A stretch of 8,667 bases of DNA, from the NCBI GenBank assembly GCA_002010925.1, contig MTLR01000135.1, positions 1 to 8,667 on the forward strand, given 5' to 3'. Of the stretch, positions 1 through 5,557 are shown piece after piece. Position numbers and translations under genes: made by a program. Every line of letters starts with the position of its first letter. Position 1 is the stretch's first letter. The notes beneath the pieces are model-generated. The model was given only the letters and a program-made list of their open reading frames with translations. It did not search any database and had not been told where the DNA came from. The DNA is from Candidatus Bathyarchaeota archaeon JdFR-04 (GTDB lineage: Archaea; Thermoproteota; Bathyarchaeia; Bathyarchaeales; UBA233).

Positions 1-43
1 TTTCCTCCTCTGAAATCGGAGTTTTAAGCTTGTAGACCGCCAT
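1..43 (-). CDS. Class I fumarate hydratase beta (C-terminal type) subunit, 5' end only
   Basis: Only the first 14 codons lie in the window; the gene continues off the left edge. The visible start reads MAVYKLKTPISEEE, which matches the usual opening of the beta subunit of two-subunit class I fumarases (a short beta strand, then a 'L-x-T-P-[IL]-S-E-E' segment). It starts at an ATG 14 bases after the alpha-subunit stop, behind a strong ribosome site that overlaps that stop, so the two subunits are very probably co-transcribed and translationally coupled. In the family, the beta subunit completes the active site that the alpha subunit's iron-sulfur cluster serves. A tartrate dehydratase beta subunit would look the same over so short a stretch, so the assignment leans on the neighbouring alpha gene. 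Confidence 0.8.
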   Translation of the reverse strand, partial: MAVYKLKTPISEEE

Positions 44-48
44 TTTTC

Positions 49-58
49 TCACCTCACC
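49..58 (-). promoter_or_regulatory. Ribosome binding site of the fumarase beta gene, overlapping the alpha stop codon
   Basis: The minus strand reads GGTGAGGTGA, a tandem pair of GGTGA motifs complementary to the archaeal 16S rRNA 3' end. The first G belongs to the alpha-subunit TAG. A 5-base spacer precedes the beta ATG. The overlap with the stop suggests coupled, near-stoichiometric translation of the two subunits. Confidence 0.7.
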
Positions 59-936
59 TAAACATTATGCGTTAAATACTCTATTTTTCCGTCAGGATAA
101 ATTCGTGCAGTGGCTCTCCTCGCGGCCCAACATTGGAAAGCCACAGCTGCAGGATAAGACGCTGGATGTCTATGTGCATATTCAATGTTTACGCCGATGG
201 CGGTGAACTTGCCGCCTAGTCCCATTGGGCCAATCCCGGTCATGTTTACGGATTCAAGCAGAACCTTTTCCAATTTAGCTATTTCAGGGTCCGGGTTAGG
301 CTGATTCAGAGGTCTAAGTAATGCCTGTTTAGCTAGTTTTACCGCGATGTCAGCACCTCCGCCTACTCCGACGCCTAAAATGTTGGGTGGACAGGGCTTA
401 GCTCCAGCCTTTATGACCGCGTCAACCACGAATTTTTTAAGTCCTTTGACGCCTTGCCCTGGCACTAACATGCCCAAGACAGTTACGTTTTCGGAACCTC
501 CGCCCTTAGGCAGAACAGTAATTTCGATAGTGTTACCTGAAATTACTTCCCAGTGAATGAAAGGGATACATCGTCCTGTATTGTTTCCGCTGTTTATCTG
601 GAGAAAGGGATCAACCGCGTTTGGTCGTAAGGGGACCTCTTTTGTAGCGCGGACAGTGGCTTTTTTCAAAGCTTGTGGAATCTGGTCTAAGCCTTTAGCT
701 TCGGCTCCTGCCTTTATATAGAATATTATTGTTCCCGTGTCTTGGCACATAGGTTTCCGCGTTTTCTCGGCTAATTTAATATTCTCCAAGATAGCTTTCA
801 ATTGAGTTTTTCCGGCTTCGCTTGTTTCTTCGTTATAGGCTTTTTGGAGAGCTTCCTTAACGTCGGCCGGAAGTTCAATTACTGCCAGCCTTAGAAGGTT
901 AACAGCAACTTCTTCAACAACGTTCGCTACTTCCAT
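58..936 (-). CDS. fumA: Class I fumarate hydratase alpha (N-terminal type) subunit
   Basis: This 292-residue protein is the iron-sulfur subunit of a two-subunit class I fumarase, which interconverts fumarate and malate in the cytoplasm. Family hallmarks are visible: CQDTG at 64-68, a N-T-G-R segment followed by IHWE near 119-130, KGGGSEN at 144-150, PCPPN at 181-185, the glycine-rich run ILGVGVGGG at 186-194, and FQCWAARR at 267-274. C64, C182 and C269 are the expected three ligands of the oxygen-sensitive 4Fe-4S cluster. Length is normal for the separate alpha subunit (bacterial FumA fuses both parts). The ATG at 936 is preceded 7 bases upstream by GGAGG (944-948), supporting this start. The beta gene follows within 14 bases. 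L-tartrate dehydratase alpha is the main alternative, since sequence alone does not settle the substrate; fumarase is more likely in an archaeal core-metabolism setting. Confidence 0.93.
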   Translation of the reverse strand: MEVANVVEEVAVNLLRLAVIELPADVKEALQKAYNEETSEAGKTQLKAILENIKLAEKTRKPMCQDTGTIIFYIKAGAEAKGLDQIPQALKKATVRATKEVPLRPNAVDPFLQINSGNNTGRCIPFIHWEVISGNTIEITVLPKGGGSENVTVLGMLVPGQGVKGLKKFVVDAVIKAGAKPCPPNILGVGVGGGADIAVKLAKQALLRPLNQPNPDPEIAKLEKVLLESVNMTGIGPMGLGGKFTAIGVNIEYAHRHPASYPAAVAFQCWAARRATARIYPDGKIEYLTHNV

Positions 937-979
937 AATTATTCCTCCAATTTACAACACATCAATTGAACGCTCAAGG

Positions 980-987
980 CTTTTATC
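980..987 (-). promoter_or_regulatory. Candidate TATA box for the fumarase operon
   Basis: The minus strand reads GATAAAAG, preceded by GAAAGT, a plausible BRE (TFB site). A start about 25 bases downstream would fall near 958 and give a leader of about 22 bases that includes the GGAGG site. Just upstream the minus strand carries three close copies of GTGA (GTGAAGTGAAAGTGA), which could be a regulator site or chance. Assigned from spacing and motif only. Confidence 0.45.
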
Positions 988-1036
988 ACTTTCACTTCAC
1001 TCTCCCATAGAAAACCATGTATAATTGCTCGTTGAA

Positions 1037-1044
1037 TTTAAATA
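1037..1044 (+). promoter_or_regulatory. Candidate TATA box for radA
   Basis: TTTAAATA lies about 48 bases before the radA ATG. A transcript start about 25 bases downstream (near 1066) would leave a short leader of roughly 22 bases containing the GGAG ribosome site at 1078-1081. It is divergent from the fumarase promoter, with the two TATA boxes about 50 bases apart. Confidence 0.55.
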
Positions 1045-1088
1045 TCTCTCAGTAACAACCTAAGTCGGAAAAGATTAGGAGATAAGAA

Positions 1089-2081
1089 ATGAGCGAAGAA
1101 GAGAAGTCGAAAAAGGTCTATAAAACCATTGAAGATTTGCCAGGTATTGGACCAGCCACAGCGCAGAAGCTTCGAAATTTAGGTTTTCATACGGTTGAAG
1201 CCCTAGCCACAGCTACTATTCGGGAGTTGGCACCTGCCGGCATAGGGGAGAAAAAGGCTTCTGAAATAATTTTTGCTGCTCGTTCATCGCTTACCCTATC
1301 ATTTATCCGCGCGGATGAACTTCTTAAGATGCGTCAAAATGTTCTTCGACTAACTACGGGAAGTAAAGCGTTAGATAGGCTTTTGGATGGCGGGTTAGAA
1401 ACCCAAGCTATTACGGAGTTCTATGGGGAGTATGGAAGCGGCAAGAGCCAGTTATGTCATCAATTATGCGTTAACGTTCAACTCCCACCTGAGAGGGGAG
1501 GGTTAGACGGAGGAGCATTGTACATAGACACGGAAAACACGTTTCGAACAGAAAGAATAGTTCAGATGGCAAAGCATTTGGGTCTAGATCCCCAAGAAGT
1601 CGTTAGGAACATTATTTATGCTGAAGCGTACACATCTGACCACCAAATATTTCTGCTGGAAAATTCTGATGAGATCATAAAGGAAAACAACATTAAACTT
1701 ATAGTTATTGACTCTTTGACAGCGCATTTTCGAAGCGAATACCTAGGTAGGGAAATGTTGGCTGCCAGACAGCAAAAGCTTAACAAACACCTACATAAGC
1801 TTATTCGATTAGCCAGAGTCTTTAACGCTGTGGCCGTGGTAACAAACCAGGTTATGGCAAAGCCCGACGTGTTCTTCGGCGATTCCGTCCATCCGGTCGG
1901 AGGACATATCGTCGCTCATACCAGCCATACACGGGTCTACCTCAGAAAAACCTCAAGGGGACCGGTAAGAATAGCCCGCTTAGTCTCGAGTCCATATCTG
2001 CCCGAAGGGGAGGATGTATTTAAAATCACAGAGAACGGTATAGAGGACATAGCTGAAGACGAAAAGACGGGTAGGCGTTAG
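1089..2081 (+). CDS. radA: DNA repair and recombination protein RadA
   Basis: RadA is the archaeal RecA/Rad51-family recombinase that forms ATP-dependent filaments on single-stranded DNA and performs strand exchange. The 330 residues show the standard order: a helix-hairpin-helix DNA-binding domain (about 14-65, with LPGIGPATA and PAGIGEKKA hairpins), the linker polymerisation motif FIRA (72-75, FxxA type), Walker A GEYGSGKS (113-120), the catalytic glutamate in YIDTEN (E149), Walker B LIVIDS (204-209), the L1 region ending RQQKLNKHL (227-235), and the L2 region starting at TNQV (252-255) with the GGHI (271-274) segment. Length is typical, so there is no intein, unlike some archaeal radA genes. 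The ATG is preceded by GGAG with a 7-base spacer. A small unknown gene follows after 5 bases, suggesting one transcript. A RadB paralogue is excluded by the presence of the N-terminal HhH domain. Confidence 0.97.
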   Translation: MSEEEKSKKVYKTIEDLPGIGPATAQKLRNLGFHTVEALATATIRELAPAGIGEKKASEIIFAARSSLTLSFIRADELLKMRQNVLRLTTGSKALDRLLDGGLETQAITEFYGEYGSGKSQLCHQLCVNVQLPPERGGLDGGALYIDTENTFRTERIVQMAKHLGLDPQEVVRNIIYAEAYTSDHQIFLLENSDEIIKENNIKLIVIDSLTAHFRSEYLGREMLAARQQKLNKHLHKLIRLARVFNAVAVVTNQVMAKPDVFFGDSVHPVGGHIVAHTSHTRVYLRKTSRGPVRIARLVSSPYLPEGEDVFKITENGIEDIAEDEKTGRR

Positions 2082-2086
2082 AAAGA

Positions 2087-2581
2087 ATGGTTGCGCCCCA
2101 AACATTAGTTACAAGGTTTTTCCAGCTGGTTAACCAGCGACAGTTCGCCGAAGCCGAAAGGGAACTGCAAAGAATAAAACATAAGATGCAGAATAACGAG
2201 TGGAATAGAGGCTACTATATAGCTCTTTTCGGCATAATGCTCAGCACAAAAACTAATAACGACCAATACCTCTTCCTCCAAAAGTTTAACAAGAACGATG
2301 TAAAAACCTTAAAGGCATATAGAAAGAGTTTCCTTAAACAAGTGAATAGCCGGTTAAATGCTGACTATGACCGCGGATTCTTCTCCGCATGGGCAGACTA
2401 TACACGAATTTTACTAAAAACCTTATCCAAGGTGAAACCACAAATCAAGCCGAAATTACAGCGAAAACAGGAAATAACAATCAGAGATGAGCTTAGTAGA
2501 AAAGAAAGGCAAACCGACATTTTTCAATTTCTAGCCACTACGCAGCAACGTGTAAAAGAGAACCCAAAAAACAATCCATGA
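2087..2581 (+). CDS. Conserved-looking helical protein of unknown function, coupled to radA
   Basis: I do not recognise this 164-residue protein. It is predicted almost all helical, soluble and basic. The N-terminal part (about 5-35) looks like a tetratricopeptide-type helix pair (Q-F-A-E-A-E-R-E-L). An internal repeat is visible: RGYYIA at 41-46 and RGFFSA at 96-101, each followed by a hydrophobic helix, about 55 residues apart. The C-terminal 50 residues are rich in Lys, Arg, Gln and look like an extended charged tail. The ATG lies 5 bases after the radA stop with only a weak purine-rich site (GAAAGA), so translation probably depends on ribosomes finishing radA. This arrangement suggests, but does not prove, a role tied to RadA. 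Its last 51 bases overlap the end of the convergent gene on the other strand. Confidence 0.75.
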   Translation: MVAPQTLVTRFFQLVNQRQFAEAERELQRIKHKMQNNEWNRGYYIALFGIMLSTKTNNDQYLFLQKFNKNDVKTLKAYRKSFLKQVNSRLNADYDRGFFSAWADYTRILLKTLSKVKPQIKPKLQRKQEITIRDELSRKERQTDIFQFLATTQQRVKENPKNNP

Positions 2582-2827
2582 GAAGAAGTATATACCTATC
2601 CCTGTTGTAACGAGTTTAGACGGTTTATCCACCTTGTATAGGAACTTTATCTTGATGATGTAGTAGGTGGCAAGGTAGAAAAGTAATGCTAAGGAGAAGC
2701 CGCTAAAGAAAACTCTAACGTCCATTCGGGTTAAACTTCCAGCGAAAATGTTGTAGAAGGTACATAGGGCTGCGGCAGCTATTCCCAAGCCGAAACGGAT
2801 CCAATAGATGAGTGTTAAAGGCTTCAT
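2531..2827 (-). CDS. Small three-helix membrane protein, possible archaeal EMC6-like protein
   Basis: The 98 residues form three hydrophobic segments (about 5-28, 38-60 and 72-95) joined by a basic loop at 61-71. The third carries T-T-G-I-G (74-78) followed by F-F-S-W-I-V-F-W and Y92. This resembles the last helix of eukaryotic EMC6, which as I remember it has a glycine-rich start and then F-W-T-F-L-Y. Size and three-helix layout also match the EMC6 family, which works in membrane-protein insertion; an archaeal counterpart could do the same in the cell membrane. This is a by-eye comparison, not a search result. The ATG has a weak GTGAG ribosome site 5 bases upstream. The gene diverges from the HtrA-like protease and converges with the radA-linked gene, overlapping its end by 51 bases. 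If not EMC6-like, it is simply an uncharacterised small membrane protein. Confidence 0.7.
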   Translation of the reverse strand: MKPLTLIYWIRFGLGIAAAALCTFYNIFAGSLTRMDVRVFFSGFSLALLFYLATYYIIKIKFLYKVDKPSKLVTTGIGIYFFSWIVFWVLFYTLLRSG

Positions 2828-2860
2828 TTTCGCTCACTTGTGCAGTATTAGGAGACACTT

Positions 2861-2870
2861 CAAATTTAAG
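2861..2870 (-). promoter_or_regulatory. Candidate TATA box for the three-helix membrane protein gene
   Basis: The minus strand reads CTTAAATTTG. With about 25 bases to the start site, the transcript would begin near 2840, giving a leader of about 13 bases before the ATG at 2827. The site abuts the inverted repeats at 2873-2899. Confidence 0.45.
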
Positions 2871-2872
2871 CT

Positions 2873-2899
2873 TGCCTATACAGGCATTCGGAACCGAAT
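2873..2899. promoter_or_regulatory. Two abutting inverted repeats between divergent promoters, candidate operator
   Basis: The first repeat is TGCCT-ATAC-AGGCA (2873-2886) and the second is ATTCGG-AA-CCGAAT (2886-2899); both arms are perfect and the two share base 2886. They fill the gap between the minus-strand TATA candidate (2861-2870) and the plus-strand one (2904-2912), next to both presumed BRE positions. That is where an archaeal dimeric regulator would influence both genes. The symmetry is seen directly; the regulatory role is inferred. Short hairpins can occur by chance, but two in tandem in exactly this place is less likely. Confidence 0.5.
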
Positions 2900-2903
2900 A
2901 GGT

Positions 2904-2912
2904 TATTTTTAA
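2904..2912 (+). promoter_or_regulatory. Candidate TATA box for the HtrA-like protease gene
   Basis: TATTTTTAA-like sequence, read TTATTTTTAAG in context, would place the transcript start near 2935 and give a leader of about 20 bases including the GAGGTG ribosome site. A second AT-rich stretch, TTTATTTA at 2924-2931, is a poorer candidate because its start site would fall after that ribosome site. Confidence 0.4.
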
Positions 2913-2941
2913 GTGCCATCTCGTTTATTTAGAGTTGACGT

Positions 2942-2947
2942 GAGGTG
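2942..2947 (+). promoter_or_regulatory. Ribosome binding site that selects the TTG start of the HtrA-like gene
   Basis: GAGGTG pairs with the archaeal anti-Shine-Dalgarno sequence. It is 8 bases from the TTG at 2956 but 14 bases from the ATG at 2962, so the TTG is the better-spaced start; an in-frame TAA at 2950-2952 rules out anything further upstream. Confidence 0.6.
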
Positions 2948-2955
2948 TATAATAT

Positions 2956-4152
2956 TTGGAAATGATTGTTGATAAGGAGATTTTCGGCTGGAAAATCATT
3001 GCTGTTACGGTGATTTGTATAGCTCTTTTGGCTGGAGGTTTCGTTTATGTTTACTTCGACTTGAACAGTAATTATCATCGAGTGATGAATGAGTTAGAAG
3101 ATAACAAAGCCATGTTAGAAGCTTTGGAACGGCTTGTCAAGGAATTATCTCGTGCTAATACAAGTGAAGGATTGAGAGCCGAAGAGATTTATAACATGAC
3201 CAAGGATTCGGTTGTATTAATCTCTAATCGACAGTTCGTGGGTGGTACTCTGAGAACGGTTGGAACAGGTTCAGGTTTTGTCTACCGAGTTAGAGAGAAC
3301 ATAGCCTATGTGGTCACTAATAACCACGTGATTGAAAAAGCTGTAGAAGTCCGTGTAACTTTCCTTGATGGCACAACTTTCACAACTCACCTCAAATGGG
3401 GTGATGTTTACACAGATTTGGCGGTGATAGAAATATTTAACATACCAGAAACAATGAACCTCAAACCGTTACTAATAGGAAATTCCACTGAACTTAAAGT
3501 AGGAGAAACGGTTTACGCCATTGGTAACCCGTTCGGGCTTGAAGGGTCGATGACCCAAGGAATAGTAAGTCAACTTGGTAGAAGTTTACCAACAGCCACA
3601 GGATACTCCATAGTTGATGTGATACAATTCGACGCAGCAGTTAACCCCGGAAACTCCGGTGGACCCTTGCTGAACAATCTTGGAATGGTTGTTGGTGTGA
3701 CAACAGCTATTGAAACTGAAACCGGAGGCTTCATGGGCATAGGTTATGCTGTTTCATCAGAACTACTAGAAAGAGTGGTTCCATCACTTATCGAAAATGG
3801 ATACTATAAGCATCCTTGGGTTGGCATTGAAGGCGTGGACATGAATATAGATATCGCTAAGGAAATGGAAACCGACTATACATATGGGTTTCTAGTGATA
3901 AGGGTTATAGAGAACAGTCCAGCTGAAGAAGCTGGGCTTCAAGGTGGAACCCGTTCTGTCTGGATTGAGGGACAAGAAATAATCATCGGTGGAGACATAA
4001 TCATTGGAGTTGATAACCGAACAGTGCGAAAGGCAGATGACATACTTACTTACCTAGAAAGATACAAAAGTCCAGGAGATAAAATTGTTCTAACAATAGT
4101 TCGAAACAACGAAGTTATAACCATTGACTTAATCCTTGGGGTCAGAAAGTAA
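2956..4152 (+). CDS. Membrane-anchored HtrA/DegP-like serine protease (trypsin-like plus PDZ)
   Basis: The 398-residue protein begins with a short basic segment and one membrane helix (about 12-34), so it is predicted to be anchored with the rest outside the cell. A short charged heptad-like stretch follows (about 38-66, possible coiled coil). The trypsin-like domain spans about 78-280 with the full catalytic triad: H124 in TNNHV, D154 in YTDLAV, and S234 in GNSGGP (232-237). A PDZ domain follows (about 287-395), with a YGFLV carboxylate-binding loop at 310-314 and an unusually long insert at about 329-345. HtrA proteases degrade or refold misfolded envelope proteins, usually as trimers. Translation starts at TTG (2956), or possibly ATG at 2962. 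The gene diverges from the small membrane protein gene and may share its regulator. Only one PDZ is present, as in DegS rather than DegP. Confidence 0.93.
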   Translation: MEMIVDKEIFGWKIIAVTVICIALLAGGFVYVYFDLNSNYHRVMNELEDNKAMLEALERLVKELSRANTSEGLRAEEIYNMTKDSVVLISNRQFVGGTLRTVGTGSGFVYRVRENIAYVVTNNHVIEKAVEVRVTFLDGTTFTTHLKWGDVYTDLAVIEIFNIPETMNLKPLLIGNSTELKVGETVYAIGNPFGLEGSMTQGIVSQLGRSLPTATGYSIVDVIQFDAAVNPGNSGGPLLNNLGMVVGVTTAIETETGGFMGIGYAVSSELLERVVPSLIENGYYKHPWVGIEGVDMNIDIAKEMETDYTYGFLVIRVIENSPAEEAGLQGGTRSVWIEGQEIIIGGDIIIGVDNRTVRKADDILTYLERYKSPGDKIVLTIVRNNEVITIDLILGVRK

Positions 4153-4257
4153 AGCAGTTCCTTGGCTCTTGAACCTCTTAAGCTTTCTCTAGTAAATGAT
4201 TACCACATTTCAATTATCAATGGTCACTAGGTAACGGCATCCTTTTAGACTATCCCT

Positions 4258-5448
4258 TTAGAAGAATTTGTTCATTACAGTCATGGCTAAAGCCGCAATT
4301 AGAGGAGTCAAAACAAGGGCTATAATAAATGGATAAACAGGGGAAAAGCTGTATAGCCAGCCTCCCACGTAAGGGGCGAAAAAAGAGGATAATATACTGA
4401 TAGATTGCGGAATAGAGACCCATCTAGCCTGAGCGGATTTTGGAGCCAAGGGCCCAATTATGGCGCTTAGCAGGGACCAAACGGTGTAAGAAGCTCCTAC
4501 TAAGAAGTGGGATACTACAAGAACTATCAGATTTCGAGAAGAGATAAGTAAGAGCAGGGCTAGGCTATTGAAAAACATAGAGACAGCTATAGCGTTTGTT
4601 TTCTTCCATCTATCACCAATTTTACCTAATACTATGGCTAAAACAGCTGAGCCAAAAAAGGCTACTGAACCCAAAGAACCAATTTCAAACTCCTTCAACT
4701 CATAGACTTCACTAAGGAAGGGTGTAATAAATCCCCGAAACAGTAGGAGAACAAACATTAGAAAGGCGAAAAAGAAAGACCAAGCTAAAATTTTCTTTGA
4801 TAGCAGAGCCTTCCATTCCCAGAAACTATCGATCTGTAAGTCTGGGGGATGTTGACTTGTTAGGAAGAGAAGCGTCATGGCAGCCGCAAAGTAGAAAACG
4901 AAGGCTATGTAGAAAACCTGTTTCATACCAATCATGGATGCTAAATATCCACCTATTGCTGGAGAGAAAATATAGCCAAAAGACCAGGCTGTGGAAAGCG
5001 TAGCAAATGTCAGAGTAAGTGTTTCCTTATCAGCCTTGCTTGTAACATAAGCAGTCACAGTTGGACCTCCAAACCAGAAGCCATACAGCACCATCCCTGG
5101 AATCATCTCTATCCAGTTTCCAGCTGAAGCAAAAATTAAAGGAGCTGGTAACCATAAAAGCCATCCAAGAATTATCACTTTTTTACGGTCATACCTATCA
5201 GCTAAGATACCGCCTAAGATTAATGTGAAAGCAGCTACCAGAAGCAGAACGGCGAATAGGAATCCAAGCTCGACCGAAGTTGCCCTTAATGTTTCAGTTA
5301 CATATATGGGTAAGAGATACGCGTATAGTCCGTCACCAAAAGATCCCACAAGGTTAGCTAGAAAAATAAGTTTGAAGTCCCTTTTTAGTGCTAGGAATGG
5401 AAACAGATTAACTAGATTTCGATGTTTAAAGGATTTCAAGCTAACCAT
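4258..5448 (-). CDS. Major facilitator superfamily transporter, substrate unknown
   Basis: The 396 residues have the hydrophobicity of a 12-helix MFS permease: six helices in about 26-198, a polar linker (199-220), and six more to the C-terminus. The MFS signature between helices 2 and 3 is clear, GGILADRYDRKKV at 79-91, with its degenerate copy GKIGDRWKKT at 275-284 between helices 8 and 9. An early acidic residue in helix 1 (D39 in GSFGDG) is often seen in drug or metabolite exporters, but the substrate cannot be read from sequence. The ATG at 5448 lacks a ribosome site (the leader reads CACCCCTTAG), so translation may be leaderless or nearly so. It lies 109 bases after the three-domain gene on the same strand, so partial co-transcription is possible. 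It converges with the protease gene across a 105-base gap in which I see no clear terminator hairpin. Confidence 0.9.
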   Translation of the reverse strand: MVSLKSFKHRNLVNLFPFLALKRDFKLIFLANLVGSFGDGLYAYLLPIYVTETLRATSVELGFLFAVLLLVAAFTLILGGILADRYDRKKVIILGWLLWLPAPLIFASAGNWIEMIPGMVLYGFWFGGPTVTAYVTSKADKETLTLTFATLSTAWSFGYIFSPAIGGYLASMIGMKQVFYIAFVFYFAAAMTLLFLTSQHPPDLQIDSFWEWKALLSKKILAWSFFFAFLMFVLLLFRGFITPFLSEVYELKEFEIGSLGSVAFFGSAVLAIVLGKIGDRWKKTNAIAVSMFFNSLALLLLISSRNLIVLVVSHFLVGASYTVWSLLSAIIGPLAPKSAQARWVSIPQSISILSSFFAPYVGGWLYSFSPVYPFIIALVLTPLIAALAMTVMNKFF

Positions 5449-5485
5449 CTAAGGGGTGGTTTTGGAAAAATACGTTGCGTGATGC

Positions 5486-5497
5486 TAATTAATTTTA
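5486..5497 (-). promoter_or_regulatory. Weak candidate TATA box for the MFS gene
   Basis: The minus strand reads TAAAATTAATTA. It would place a transcript start near 5465 and a leader of about 17 bases without a ribosome site. A second possibility, GTATTTTTC at 5464-5472 on the minus strand, would give a leaderless transcript, which suits the missing ribosome site. I cannot choose between them. Confidence 0.25.
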
Positions 5498-5557
5498 GGG
5501 CACAATAATGGATAAACCTGTATTAGTTTCCGTATTTGCCCTTGGAATTATGAAATC

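Noticed and set aside
347..556. Plus-strand frame of 69 codons opposite the fumarase alpha gene
   Set aside because: Proline/threonine-rich translation is the mirror of the glycine-rich fumarase core; a shadow frame.
4153..4257. Terminator or small RNA in the convergent gap between the protease and MFS genes
   Set aside because: Only short T runs (T4 at 4242-4246) and no convincing stem; not enough to call a feature.
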